Notes: generated by a model not told the origin, from the sequence alone. 64,000 bases of DNA from JBEKCB01 sp052139675 (GCA_052139675.1 JBKQWE010000035.1:12420-76419); one strand, 5' to 3'. Positions 51,210 to 60,259 are shown, numbered from the stretch's first letter. Numbers and translations: made by a program.

Positions 51210-51929
51210 TTAGTTCCTCGCCGGGATCACCAGCTCCATGCCGACCTTCAAGTCGTCCGGATCCGGGCCGATCGTCGCCTTGTTCGCCTGGTAGATCCGG
51301 TCTATGTCCGCCTTGGTGGCGGAGCCGTACGATTTCTGGGCGATGGAGGTCAGCGTGTCGCCGGTTGCGACGACATATTTTCCGCCGGCCGCGGCCGCCG
51401 TGGTCCCGCGCGGTCCGCGCGCAGGGCCGGCCGAAACTGCCGCCCCGGCGCCCGGAATCACCAGGTCCATGCCGTCCTTGAGCTTGCTGGGGTCCGCGCC
51501 GATCTTGTCCTTGTTCGCCTCATAAATCGTCCGCCACCTGGCCGGCGTCTTGTAGAACTGCTCGGAAATGCTCGACAGGGTGTCGCCGTGCTGGACCTTG
51601 TAGGTGGTGGACGCCACCGCCGGATGCAGAGGCGGCGGAGGAGGAACGACGGTGACCGCCGGCATGACCACGGTGCCCATCGGGGCAGGCTCGACGCCGG
51701 TCGCCATGGGCGCGGCGCCGGTCGCGCCGGCCATCGGCCCGATTTCGCCGGGGACGCCCATCGGCGGCGAAACCGGCACCACCGGCCCCGGAAGCTCATT
51801 CTCGCTGGCCGTCGTGCCCGTTTCGGTTATCGGCACATTCCGGTTGCTGTGCCGGAACCACCAGAACACCGCAATGAGCGCAATGAGCAGCACGCCGATC
51901 GCAATCCCGATCTTCACATCCCGCTGCAT
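51210..51929 (-). CDS. LysM-repeat membrane protein
   Basis: 239 residues. One membrane helix (about 7-25: I-G-I-A-I-G-V-L-L-I-A-L-I-A-V-F-W-W-F) is followed by a Pro/Gly/Met-rich linker (about 30-105) and two LysM domains (Y-K-V-Q-H-G-D-T-L-S-S-I-S and Y-V-V-A-T-G-D-T-L-T-S-I-A), each followed by I-Y-x-A-N-K. LysM domains bind peptidoglycan or chitin-like glycans, so the protein probably links the inner membrane to the wall. It is downstream of secDF, 83 bases away. Confidence 0.92.
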   Translation of the reverse strand: MQRDVKIGIAIGVLLIALIAVFWWFRHSNRNVPITETGTTASENELPGPVVPVSPPMGVPGEIGPMAGATGAAPMATGVEPAPMGTVVMPAVTVVPPPPPLHPAVASTTYKVQHGDTLSSISEQFYKTPARWRTIYEANKDKIGADPSKLKDGMDLVIPGAGAAVSAGPARGPRGTTAAAAGGKYVVATGDTLTSIAQKSYGSATKADIDRIYQANKATIGPDPDDLKVGMELVIPARN

Positions 51930-52012
51930 CGGAAAGCCCTTTCTAAATCAATCCCGCCGGCGCCCTGACCGCATTCAAGCGTTGCGGCCGACACGCGTTT
52001 ATATTTGACGTT

Positions 52013-55000
52013 TCAGGTTGAACGGAATGTAACGATTTTCGCCAATTTCTTCAAGCTGGCCGCCGCGGATTCCCACCCGATCAGGATCGGGCTGGCGATG
52101 AAGATCGAGGAATACGTGCCCACGACCACGCCCACGGTCATGACGAAGGCGAACCCGTGGATGACCGGCCCGCCCATGATGTAAAGCACCACCACGACGA
52201 AGAGCACCGTCAGGCTGGTCAGCACGGTCCGCGACAGCGTCTGGTTGACGCTCGTGTCCACCAGCGTCGCATCCACGCGGCGCCGCACGCCGCCCATGTT
52301 CTCGCGGATCCGGTCGAACACGACGATGGTGTCGTTGGCCGAGTAACCCATCAGCGTCAGGAAGGCGGCGATCATGGTCAGGTTGACCTTGATGTCGCTG
52401 AAACCGAGGAAGTTGCCGACCGGCGTCCCCGAGAGCGCATCGGCCACGCCGACCGCCCCGAGCGTGAAGCAGACGTCGTGCACCAGGGCGATGACCGTGG
52501 CGAGGCCGAACTTGGACTCGCCGAACCGGAACCAGAGGTAGAAGATCATGGCGACCCAGCTCATGAGAATCGCCAGCACGGCCTTGTTGCGAGTCTCTCC
52601 GGCGACCGCCGAGCCGATGGTCTCGATGCTGCGGAACGGGTCGTTCAGCCTTTGCCTGACGGCCTCGACGATGGCGTCGTGCGCGGCTTTGACCTGGTCC
52701 GCGGTCCCGGCCAGCCGGAGGTACGCTTCCTTCGTCTGCGTCTTGCCGACGGCCACCGTGTTGATGTTCCCCTGCACGACCAGCGCGTCGCCGTACCCGG
52801 CGCTGACGAGCGTGGCGTGGATCTGCTGCAACTGCACCGGCTGGCTCACCGCCAGCTTGAAGAACTGCCCGCCCGCCGCCAGGTCGGCGGCCCAGTCCGG
52901 CGCCTGCGCCGGGTTGAGGTCAACGGCGACCGCCTGCTCCGCGCTTTCCGGCGTGAGCTCGGGCTTGAACTCGGTCACCAGGTCCTGTTTGATCTTCTCG
53001 ATGGTCTTCTCCTCGGAGAGCGGCGCCATCGAGACGTAATAATCCTGCCCTTCGACGTTCAGCGGGATGATCGAGCGGACGATGTCCATACCCGGCCGCG
53101 CGTCCAGGATATCCTGCAGCGCCGTCTGGGGCTGCGGGTCGTGGAGCGTAATGTGGAGTTCGCCGGTGGCCGGCTCGGTGAAGGACATCACCCGCAGGTG
53201 AGTCTCCTTCGACCGGGCGATCGTGTCGAGGTCGCTGTCCTTTCCATAGACGGCCATGTCGCGGCCGATTTCGGAACCGGCGTCCTTGCCGAACCCGGTG
53301 ACGCGCAGGTCCTCCGGAACGGTCTCGCCGGGCTTGATTTTCAGGATGTCGCGGTAAAGCGCCTGGCGCACCGCCTCGGTCGAGCGGGCGCCCGCGAGGT
53401 GGATCGGCACGTACTTCCGGCCCGGGGCGGCGCCTTCGACGTGGGCCGCCTCCTCGGTGGTCACCGGGTCAATCGTCACGACCACGGTCTCCTGCCCGAT
53501 CAGCGACTCGAACGCGTCGAGGACGGCGGCGATCTGGGTCTCCGGGTTGGCCTCGAGGGCGGAGGCCTTCAGCCTCACGGCGAATTCCGAAGGCAGCCGG
53601 TCCTTCTCCTTGTCCATCAGCGTGATCCGGCGGATGTCGGATTCCCTGTAGCGCCGCCGGGCGAGCAGGTCGCGCAGCGCCAGCGGGCTGATCGGCCGCG
53701 CGAGGTGGAGCGTGAAATCCCACGACTTGGGATCGGGGTTCTTCTCCACCGTGCTGTAAAGCTGCTGCGCCGTCAGGAGGCTCACGAAGTCCTCGCGCAT
53801 CTTCATCTGCCGCTGCTCGTCGGTGAGCTGGCGGATGCGGATCGAGAAGAGCTTTCCCTTCTCGGCCTGCAGGCCGGCCTCGGCGGAGGACCAGACGCTC
53901 TGCACGTCCGCGCCCATCGGGAAGAGCTTGCTGACGCGGGCGCGGAAATCGCTGATCGCCTCGGGGCGCTTCAGCTCCATTTCCGCCCGGAACCCGCCGG
54001 CGAGCTCCGTATCGCGTTCGTTATTCCACCGCGCCAGGAACACGGTCAACCCGGCGACGCCGAAGAACACCGTGCTCGCGATGCAGATGTACCGGTATTT
54101 CGAGAACGGGATGCTCGGCCGGCCGAAGAGGTGCATCATGTGCAGCCGCGTGAGCCAGCCTTTCTCCACGACGATGTCCAGCAGCCAGCGCGTGACCCAG
54201 AACGAGGTGAAGAGGCTCAGGACCAGGCCCAGGATCAGCGTGATGGCGAACCCGCGCACCGGCCCGGTGCCGACGCCGAAAAGGATCAGCGCGGTGATGA
54301 TCGTCGTCAGGTGGGTATCGAGGATGACCATGAAGGCGCGCTCGTAGCCGGTGCGGATCGCCAGGCGCAGCGTTTTGCCGCGCTGGCTTTCCTCGCGGAT
54401 GCGCTCGTTGATCAGCACGTTCGCGTCCACTGCCATGCCGAGCGTCAGCACCAGCCCGGCGATGCCCGGCAGCGTGAGCACCGACTGCATGCCCGCCATT
54501 CCGCCGAGGACCAGCAGCAGGTTCACCAGCACCGCGAAGTCCGCGATGGCGCCGCCGACGAGGTAGTAGACCGCCATGAAGGCCACGACCACCACCAGCC
54601 CGACGAGGCTCGCCCGGATCCCCGCGCGGATGCTGTCCTCGCCGAGCTGCGCGCCGACGGTGTTGTTCCATTCCAGCTCGATGTCCGCCGGGAGCTGCCC
54701 GGCGCGGAGGGTGGTAACCAGGTCGTCCACTTCTTCCTTGGTGAAGCGGCCATGGATCACGCCGGAGCCGGCGATGCGCGACTCAATGACGGGAGCGGAA
54801 TACAGGTCCTCGTCGAGGATGATCGCCAGCAGCCGGCCCGCGTGCTGCTCGGTTTTCTGGTACTGTTCGGTCAGGCGCTCGAACTCCCGCGCGCCCTGGC
54901 CGCGGAACGAGAAGGCCACCTCCGGCGTGCCGTCCGTCGGGTCGGTGGCCGCCCTCACCTCGCTGAGGAATTCGCCGGTGACGTAGGCCTTGTTCTCGAC

Positions 55001-55612
55001 GAGGTACCACTCGCCGTTGCGGATCTCGGGGGGCATTTCCTTCACGTCGCGGAAGGTCGCCTTGTGCCAGCGCCTGACCTTGCCCTGCGAATCGCGCTCG
55101 ATCTGGTGCGTCACCGGGTTGCGCGCGGGCAGGAACGGCGTGGTGTTGGCCACGCGCTCGCCCAGCCGCGCCGCCGCCAGGTCCTCGGCGCGCTCGTCCA
55201 CCAGGCAGAAGCGCAGTTGCCCGGCCTTGCGGATCAGCGCCTCGATGCGCGCCGACTCCTCCGGGCCCATGCCCGGAAGCTGGATGTAGAACCGGTCCTC
55301 GCCGCGCGGGCGGATGTCCAGCTCCATGCGGCCGTCCGGGTCCACGCGCCGGCGGATGACCTCGATCGTGCGCGGCACGATGTCCTTGCGGTCCGCCGCG
55401 CTCAGCTCGGAGGTGCGGATCTTGTAGAGCAGCTCGCTGCCGCCCTTCAGGTCCAGCCCGAGCGGGATGCGCGTCACCCAGTGGGTCAGCGGCTTGCCGT
55501 CCGGCCCGGTCTCCGTGATCCGCTCCGGGTGGATCGTGATTACGCCGACCGCCGCCAGGATGATCACGAGCGCCATCTTGAAATACAGCTTCGGTAGTAT
55601 CTTGCCCATCAT
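52013..55612 (-). CDS. secDF: SecD-SecF fusion protein with enlarged SecF periplasmic domain
   Basis: 1199 residues; proton-driven accessory subunit of the Sec translocase. SecD features are G-L-D-L-K-G-G-S (about 50), a large periplasmic part and six helices ending in M-A-V-D-A-N-V-L-I-N-E-R. The SecF half follows at about residue 520 with one helix, then some 430 residues of periplasmic sequence instead of the usual hundred or so, then five helices with Y-S-A-N-D-T-I-V-V-F-D-R-I-R-E-N. The common SecF opening G-x-D-F-x-G-G is degenerate (D-T-E-L-A-G-G-F-R). It lies 16 bases after yajC, the third Sec accessory gene. Confidence 0.95.
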   Translation of the reverse strand: MMGKILPKLYFKMALVIILAAVGVITIHPERITETGPDGKPLTHWVTRIPLGLDLKGGSELLYKIRTSELSAADRKDIVPRTIEVIRRRVDPDGRMELDIRPRGEDRFYIQLPGMGPEESARIEALIRKAGQLRFCLVDERAEDLAAARLGERVANTTPFLPARNPVTHQIERDSQGKVRRWHKATFRDVKEMPPEIRNGEWYLVENKAYVTGEFLSEVRAATDPTDGTPEVAFSFRGQGAREFERLTEQYQKTEQHAGRLLAIILDEDLYSAPVIESRIAGSGVIHGRFTKEEVDDLVTTLRAGQLPADIELEWNNTVGAQLGEDSIRAGIRASLVGLVVVVAFMAVYYLVGGAIADFAVLVNLLLVLGGMAGMQSVLTLPGIAGLVLTLGMAVDANVLINERIREESQRGKTLRLAIRTGYERAFMVILDTHLTTIITALILFGVGTGPVRGFAITLILGLVLSLFTSFWVTRWLLDIVVEKGWLTRLHMMHLFGRPSIPFSKYRYICIASTVFFGVAGLTVFLARWNNERDTELAGGFRAEMELKRPEAISDFRARVSKLFPMGADVQSVWSSAEAGLQAEKGKLFSIRIRQLTDEQRQMKMREDFVSLLTAQQLYSTVEKNPDPKSWDFTLHLARPISPLALRDLLARRRYRESDIRRITLMDKEKDRLPSEFAVRLKASALEANPETQIAAVLDAFESLIGQETVVVTIDPVTTEEAAHVEGAAPGRKYVPIHLAGARSTEAVRQALYRDILKIKPGETVPEDLRVTGFGKDAGSEIGRDMAVYGKDSDLDTIARSKETHLRVMSFTEPATGELHITLHDPQPQTALQDILDARPGMDIVRSIIPLNVEGQDYYVSMAPLSEEKTIEKIKQDLVTEFKPELTPESAEQAVAVDLNPAQAPDWAADLAAGGQFFKLAVSQPVQLQQIHATLVSAGYGDALVVQGNINTVAVGKTQTKEAYLRLAGTADQVKAAHDAIVEAVRQRLNDPFRSIETIGSAVAGETRNKAVLAILMSWVAMIFYLWFRFGESKFGLATVIALVHDVCFTLGAVGVADALSGTPVGNFLGFSDIKVNLTMIAAFLTLMGYSANDTIVVFDRIRENMGGVRRRVDATLVDTSVNQTLSRTVLTSLTVLFVVVVLYIMGGPVIHGFAFVMTVGVVVGTYSSIFIASPILIGWESAAASLKKLAKIVTFRST

Positions 55613-55628
55613 GATGGAAACGGGACTC

Positions 55629-56018
55629 CTACTGCTTCTTGTCTTCGGCCGAACCGGAACCCTGCGTCAGGATCTCATGGATCGCGCCGCGCCGGAATTT
55701 GAGCGTGGTGCCGCGCTCGCGGTCCACGAGCAGGATGACGTACTCCTCCTTGGCGTCAACGTTCTGAACTTCGCCGAAGAGGCCGCCGATGGTGACGACC
55801 TCCGCGCCGCGCTCGAGCTTGTTGAGCATCTCCTTGCGCTGCTGTTCCTTCTTCTTCTGCGGGCGGATCATCATGAAGTAGATGATGGCGAAGATGGCGA
55901 TGATCCAGACGAAGAACATCGGCGAGAAAGGCGATGAGGGCGCGCCGCCCGCGGGGCCGCTCGGCGCGCTGGCGGTCCCGGCGGCCTGGGCCAGGATCGG
56001 AATGGTCAGACTCAGCAT
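55629..56018 (-). CDS. yajC: Preprotein translocase subunit YajC
   Basis: 129 residues from the ATG at 56018, with AAAGGGATCACC upstream; the frame's earlier TTG lies within that ribosome site. One membrane helix (F-F-V-W-I-I-A-I-F-A-I-I-Y-F-M-M-I-R-P) leads into the conserved Q-K-K-K-E-Q-Q and G-A-E-V-V-T-I-G-G-L-F-G core. It partners SecDF. An alanine/proline-rich segment precedes the helix. Confidence 0.95.
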   Translation of the reverse strand: MLSLTIPILAQAAGTASAPSGPAGGAPSSPFSPMFFVWIIAIFAIIYFMMIRPQKKKEQQRKEMLNKLERGAEVVTIGGLFGEVQNVDAKEEYVILLVDRERGTTLKFRRGAIHEILTQGSGSAEDKKQ

Positions 56019-56036
56019 GGTGATCCCTTTCAAAAC

Positions 56037-56101
56037 AAGTCAGAAGTACGAACGATGAATGATGAAGTACTTCATCACTCGTCACTCATCGTTCGCACTT
56101 C
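56037..56101. repeat. Near-perfect intergenic hairpin, GAACGATGAATGATGAAG family, overlapping tgt
   Basis: Left arm CAGAAGTACGAACGATGA..., centre GATGAAGTACTTCATC, right arm ...TCATCGTTCGCACTTCC, an almost perfect 64-base palindrome. The right arm is translated as the last residues of Tgt, including the stop codon. Words are shared with 48.7 and 60.3 kb. Confidence 0.9.
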
Positions 56102-57190
56102 CTGGAATTCCTTCCGGAACTCCCGGAAACGCCGCTCGATGATCGCGCGGCGCATGTCGGCCATGAGGCGCATGTAATACCTGAGGTTGTGCAGGCTCAA
56201 GAGCGTCAGGCCGAGCATCTCGCCGGCCTGGAAGAGATGCCTCAGATACGCGCGCGAAAACCTTCGGCACGCCAGGCAATCGCACGACGGATCCAGCGGC
56301 CGCTCGTCCGCCCGGTGCGCCGTATTGCGCACTTTTACCCGACCACGGGTGGTAAATGCAAGTCCGTTTCGCCCGCAACGCGTCGGAAGCACGCAATCGA
56401 ACAGGTCCACGCCCTGCGCCACGCACTCCACGATGTCCTCCGGCCGGCCGACGCCCATCAGGTAGCGCGGCTTCGCCGGAGGCAGCCGTTCGAGCGTCAG
56501 GCCGGTCATTTCCACCATCAGGTCGAGCCCTTCGCCGACGCTCAGCCCGCCGATGGAATGGCCCGGGAAATCGAGCGCCGCCAGCCGGTCGGCGCACTCG
56601 CGGCGCAGGTCCGGGTACGTCGCGCCCTGGACGATGCCGAAAAGCGCCTGGTCCTCGCGCCGGTGCGCGGCCTTGCACCGCGCCGCCCAGCCGACCGTCC
56701 GTTCCATCGCCGCCCGGGCGGGCGCCTTCTCGGTCGGGAACGGCGCGCATTCGTCCAGCGGCATGATCACGTCTGCGCCGATCTGGTTCTCCATCTCGAT
56801 GCACCGCTCCGGCGTCAGGAAAATCTCCCGCCCGTCCAGATGGCTCTTGAACAGCACGCCGCCCTCGGAGATCGTCCGCAGGTCGGCCATCGAGAAAATC
56901 TGGTAGCCGCCGCTGTCGGTCAGGATCGGCTTCGGCCAGCTCATGAACCGGTGGAGCCCGCCCATCTGCGCCACCCGTTCCGCGCCGGGCCGAAGGCCCA
57001 GGTGCCAGGCGTTCGCCAGGATCATCTGCGCGCCGACCTCCTCCAGGTGCACCGGCGTCAGCGTCTTCACCGTCCCCTGCGTCGCGCAGGGCATGAAGAG
57101 CGGCGTCGGCACCGTCCCGTGCGGCGTCACGAACTCGCCCGCCCGCGCGCCGGTGTCGGCGTCTTGCGCCAGAATGCGGAACTCGAACAT
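56075..57190 (-). CDS. tgt: Queuine/preQ1 tRNA-guanine transglycosylase
   Basis: 371 residues. It exchanges guanine 34 for preQ1 in tRNAs with GUN anticodons. A-N-A-W-H-L, D-S-G-G-Y-Q-I-F-S and D-E-C-A-P-F-P are the substrate motifs. The nucleophile aspartate is in D-L-F-D-C-V-L-P-T-R, and the zinc site is C-D-C-L-A-C with the later histidine L-S-L-H-N-L. The C-terminal residues E-V-R-T-M-S-D-E are encoded by the 56.0-kb palindrome. QueH two genes away makes the final queuosine step. Confidence 0.97.
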   Translation of the reverse strand: MFEFRILAQDADTGARAGEFVTPHGTVPTPLFMPCATQGTVKTLTPVHLEEVGAQMILANAWHLGLRPGAERVAQMGGLHRFMSWPKPILTDSGGYQIFSMADLRTISEGGVLFKSHLDGREIFLTPERCIEMENQIGADVIMPLDECAPFPTEKAPARAAMERTVGWAARCKAAHRREDQALFGIVQGATYPDLRRECADRLAALDFPGHSIGGLSVGEGLDLMVEMTGLTLERLPPAKPRYLMGVGRPEDIVECVAQGVDLFDCVLPTRCGRNGLAFTTRGRVKVRNTAHRADERPLDPSCDCLACRRFSRAYLRHLFQAGEMLGLTLLSLHNLRYYMRLMADMRRAIIERRFREFRKEFQEVRTMSDE

Positions 57191-57202
57191 CGCGGTTTCA
57201 CT

Positions 57203-57297
57203 TATCTGGACGATAGACGATGGACGATAGACCTTGTGCCATCGTCAATCGTCCATCGTCATTGGTCCATCGTCCATCGTCCATCGTCGCCGTCTAG
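57203..57297. repeat. Intergenic inverted repeat, GACGATGGACGATAG family
   Basis: The left arm has GGACGATAGACGATGG and GACGATAGACC. The right arm has ATCGTCAATCGTCCATCG, then GGTCCATCGTCCATCG and CCATCGTCGCCGTC. It fills the space between tgt and the SpoIID-type gene, the stop codon of which lies at its edge. Confidence 0.85.
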
Positions 57298-58634
57298 TAC
57301 AGCTTCCCAATCGAGCAATTGCGGTAATAATGCATCAGGATTTCCCGGTAGAGCCGTCCGACCCTGGCCATGCCGCGGCAGCCGTACTGGCACATGCCGG
57401 CGCCGTGGCCGAAGCCCCGGCCGGTGAACCGGAAGTCATCGCCGTCCGCGCGGCATTGGAACTTTCCGCTCTGGATTTCCATCCGGCCCACGGCGCGGCG
57501 GAAGTCCACGATCGGGACGAGCGCCGATCCACCCGGCCAGTCCAGCTTCACCATCCGCCCGGTGCGCGGGTCGCCCTCCTCGGCGCTGACGGCGGTGACC
57601 GCGCCGACGGCGATGCCGGCCGCCTTCAGCCGCGCGGCGAGCTCCGCGCCGGAAATCGTCGCCCGCCATTCATAGTGCGGCGAATCGGTGCAGAACCCGC
57701 ACGGCACGCCCACCAGGAAATCGTATTCCGGCTTGGCGAGCGCCTTGCCCGGGCTCTCCGTCTCGCCGCCGCAGGTCGAGCAATAGAACGCCGGGAACAG
57801 TCCGCCGTCGTGCAGCAGCACCTCGCCGCGCGTGGCGCCGACTGCCTCGACGATAGAGGGCTTGGCCTTCCCGGCGGCGTATACCTGGTCCTCGACCGTG
57901 CTGGTCAGGTCGTACTCCAGGGCGGCGCGCTGCAGGTGATAGAAGATCGCCAGCGTCCGCGCCGCGACGGCCTGCGCCTTGAGCGCCTCGGCCGGCCAGT
58001 CCGCCGGCATCTCGCCGCCGACGACGCTGAGCAGGTAGCGCTCGGCGTCCATCACGACGATGACCGTCACGCGGTCCGCCGAGCGCAGCAGCCGGACCGT
58101 GCCGGGATATTCGCGGCCGCCGACGCGGACCTGCGCGCCGGCTTCGGCCTCGATCTCCAGCGAAGAGCACTTATACAGGACATCGCCGAGCAGGATGCCG
58201 CCCGGGGCGACGACGGCCTTCGCCGGCGCAATCCGGAAGTGGCGCTTCGCCTGCTCGTCAGGAAACGCCACCACGCGACACGCCCCTGCGCACGAAATCT
58301 CGGGCGTGGCCGAAGCGTCGGAGAGCCAGAGCCGCACCATCGGCGGCCGCTCGAACTTCGGCGGCACGATGATTGCCGGCAATGCCGGCTGAGTCGGCGG
58401 CGGCACAGGCTGGACCAGCGGCGGCGAAGGCGGCGCCGGAGGCAACCGCGGAGTCTCGGCCTCTTCAGCGGCCGGCGGCGCGGGCGGAACAGGAGGCGCC
58501 GTCTTCGGCGGGTGCAGGCAGCCGGCGATCGCTAACACTAGAATGCAAAATGCAAAGTGCAAAGTGCCAAGTGCAGACGTGAAGCAGGATCGGGACGCGC
58601 AGCGATTTCTCACTTTGCCCTTTGCACTTTGCAA
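57294..58634 (-). CDS. SpoIID/LytB-domain lipoprotein with repeat-derived signal peptide
   Basis: 446 residues from TTG at 58634, which has GGAG six bases upstream overlapping the queH stop region. Residues 1-39 form a lipoprotein signal with lipobox A-I-A-G-C; nearly all of it is encoded by a TGCAAAG-type inverted repeat. A Pro/Ala-rich linker follows (about 43-85). The SpoIID domain covers about 170-430, with Y-L-L-S-V-V-G-G-E-M-P, L-K-A-Q-A-V-A-A-R-T and G-R-G-F-G-H-G-A-G-M-C-Q-Y-G-C-R-G-M-A. SpoIID proteins are lytic transglycosylases that cut denuded glycan strands. Confidence 0.9.
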   Translation of the reverse strand: MQSAKGKVRNRCASRSCFTSALGTLHFAFCILVLAIAGCLHPPKTAPPVPPAPPAAEEAETPRLPPAPPSPPLVQPVPPPTQPALPAIIVPPKFERPPMVRLWLSDASATPEISCAGACRVVAFPDEQAKRHFRIAPAKAVVAPGGILLGDVLYKCSSLEIEAEAGAQVRVGGREYPGTVRLLRSADRVTVIVVMDAERYLLSVVGGEMPADWPAEALKAQAVAARTLAIFYHLQRAALEYDLTSTVEDQVYAAGKAKPSIVEAVGATRGEVLLHDGGLFPAFYCSTCGGETESPGKALAKPEYDFLVGVPCGFCTDSPHYEWRATISGAELAARLKAAGIAVGAVTAVSAEEGDPRTGRMVKLDWPGGSALVPIVDFRRAVGRMEIQSGKFQCRADGDDFRFTGRGFGHGAGMCQYGCRGMARVGRLYREILMHYYRNCSIGKLY

Positions 58635-58646
58635 TTTTCACTCCGC
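58541..58646. repeat. Inverted repeat, TGCAAAGTGCAAAGTG family, translated as a signal peptide
   Basis: The left arm (58541-58576) has GCAAAATGCAAAGTGCAAAG and GTGCCAAGTGC. The right arm (58610-58646) has CACTTTGCCCTTTGCAC and TTTGCAATTTTCAC. On the minus strand both arms and the loop are read through in the SpoIID-type gene's first 31 codons. Confidence 0.9.
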
Positions 58647-59213
58647 AGTCTTGGGTCCGCCGCCGCGATACAGTTCCCGCGTCGTATCGCGGAACCGCTC
58701 GTATTCGCTGAAGCAGCAGCCGCAGTACGGCTGCAGATAAAGCTGCCTGCGCCGCGCGGCCTCGTGCGAACGCTCGTGGAGCGGGCGGAAATCGCGATAG
58801 AGGAAGCTCACGCCCACCGCCGCCGCCGCGCGTTCGCCCGACTCGCGCAGAAGCTCGTGGTCCTGGTGCGGGCTTCCCAGCAGCGTGGTTGTGAACGCGT
58901 CGAACCCCATTTCCTTCGCGCGTTCGGCCGTCCGGCGCAGGCGCAGGAAATGGCAATTGCGGCAGCGCTCGCGCCGGTCGGCTTGGTAAATCTCGCGCAT
59001 GAACAACTCCAGCCCGTACTCCTCGACGATCTCGACGGGCAGGTCATCCTTCTCGAGGAACACGCGCAGCGCCTTCACGCGCTTGCGGAATTCGAGGAAG
59101 GGATGGATGTTCGGGTTATAGAAGAATCCGGCCGGCTGCATGCCCTCCTGCCGCAGCACTTCCAGCGGCCCGATCAGGCACGGCGCGCAGCAGACGTGGA
59201 TGAGGATTTTCAA
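58638..59213 (-). CDS. queH: Epoxyqueuosine reductase QueH
   Basis: 191 residues. It reduces epoxyqueuosine to queuosine in tRNA. The Fe-S and metal cysteines are H-V-C-C-A-P-C near the N-terminus, E-R-C-R-N-C-H in the middle and Y-C-G-C-C near the end. F-Y-N-P-N-I-H-P is typical. The partner Tgt is two genes downstream, so late queuosine steps are grouped. The ATG follows the ruvB stop by 14 bases. Confidence 0.94.
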   Translation of the reverse strand: MKILIHVCCAPCLIGPLEVLRQEGMQPAGFFYNPNIHPFLEFRKRVKALRVFLEKDDLPVEIVEEYGLELFMREIYQADRRERCRNCHFLRLRRTAERAKEMGFDAFTTTLLGSPHQDHELLRESGERAAAAVGVSFLYRDFRPLHERSHEAARRRQLYLQPYCGCCFSEYERFRDTTRELYRGGGPKTAE

Positions 59214-59214
59214 C

Positions 59215-59250
59215 GCGCCTTCATCCTTCAGCCTTCAGCCTTCTCAAACA
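59215..59250. repeat. Single-arm CTTCAGCCTTCATCC word repeat at the ruvB end
   Basis: CCTTCATCCTTCAGCC and TTCAGCCTTCTC are short word iterations without an opposite arm. They encode the last residues of RuvB (K-A-E-G) and its stop codon. Confidence 0.5.
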
Positions 59251-60259
59251 GCCCGCCGCGCCCGGCGCCCGGAAGGCCTTTGCCGTAGTCGCGCCGCGCC
59301 GATTCGGTCGCAATCCGGCCGCGCGGGGTCTTTTCGATGTAGCCCAACTGAATCAGGTACGGCTCGTAGACCTCCTCGATGGTGGAGTCTTCCTCGCCGA
59401 TGGTGACGGCGATGGTCTTGAGCCCCACCGGCAGGCCGCGCTGGCGCAGGATCGTCTGCAGGATGCGCCGGTCCATGTCGCCCAGGCCGCGCTCGTCCAC
59501 GCCGAGCCGGTCGAGTCCCTCGTGCGCGACCTTCTCCGTCACCACGCCGTCGGCCTGGACCTCGGCGATGTCGCGCAGCCGCCGCAGGAAGCGGTTGACC
59601 AGCCGGGGCGTGCCGCGTGAGCGTTTCGCGATCACCTCCGCGCCGGCTTCCTCGATCCGCATCCCCAGCGCCTTCGCCGAGTTCAGCGCGATCTGGAACA
59701 GGTCCTCCCACGGATAGAAGTCCAGCCGCTCCAGCACGCCGAACCGGCTTCGGAACGGCGCGGACAGCAGCCCCTCGCGCGTCGTCGAGCCGGCCAGCGT
59801 GAACGGCTCCAGCGTGATCGGCAGCGAGCGCGCCGACGGGCCCTGGTCAATCATGATGTCAATCCGGAAGTCCTCCATCGCCGAATAGAGGTACTCCTCG
59901 ACGGTCGCGCTGATGCGATGAATTTCGTCAATGAAGAGCACGTTGCCTTTCCTGAGCTTCGTCAGCAGCCCGGCGAGGTCGCCGGCTTTCTCGATCACGG
60001 GGCCGGAAGTGGGGATCATCTCCGTGCCCATCTCATGCGCGAGGATCGTGGCCAGCGTGGTCTTGCCGAGCCCGGGCGGGCCGCTGAAGAGGATGTGGTC
60101 GAGCGGCTCCTTGCGCCGGCGGGCCGCCTCGATGTAGATGCGCAGGTTCTCCTTGATGCGCTCCTGCCCGATGAAGTCCTCGAACCGCCTGGGCCGCAGC
60201 GTCTGGTCCAGCGCCAGGTCCTCGGCCCCGCCCGCAGCGGTCAGGATGTTTTCCGCCAT
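59228..60259 (-). CDS. ruvB: Holliday junction branch migration ATPase
   Basis: 343 residues. AAA+ motor of the RuvAB complex. Walker A G-P-P-G-L-G-K-T-T, Walker B L-F-I-D-E-I-H-R, sensor T-T-R-E-G-L-L-S-A-P-F-R-S-R-F-G and the C-terminal winged helix are present. AAGGACTGGC precedes the ATG. It follows ruvA, with a repeat between them. Confidence 0.98.
   Translation of the reverse strand: MAENILTAAGGAEDLALDQTLRPRRFEDFIGQERIKENLRIYIEAARRRKEPLDHILFSGPPGLGKTTLATILAHEMGTEMIPTSGPVIEKAGDLAGLLTKLRKGNVLFIDEIHRISATVEEYLYSAMEDFRIDIMIDQGPSARSLPITLEPFTLAGSTTREGLLSAPFRSRFGVLERLDFYPWEDLFQIALNSAKALGMRIEEAGAEVIAKRSRGTPRLVNRFLRRLRDIAEVQADGVVTEKVAHEGLDRLGVDERGLGDMDRRILQTILRQRGLPVGLKTIAVTIGEEDSTIEEVYEPYLIQLGYIEKTPRGRIATESARRDYGKGLPGAGRGGLFEKAEG

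Noticed and set aside
52157..55597. Open frame of about 1146 codons opposite secDF
   Set aside because: Its composition is Arg/Asp/His/Val-rich and repetitive, matching antisense bias; the minus strand has full SecD and SecF motifs.
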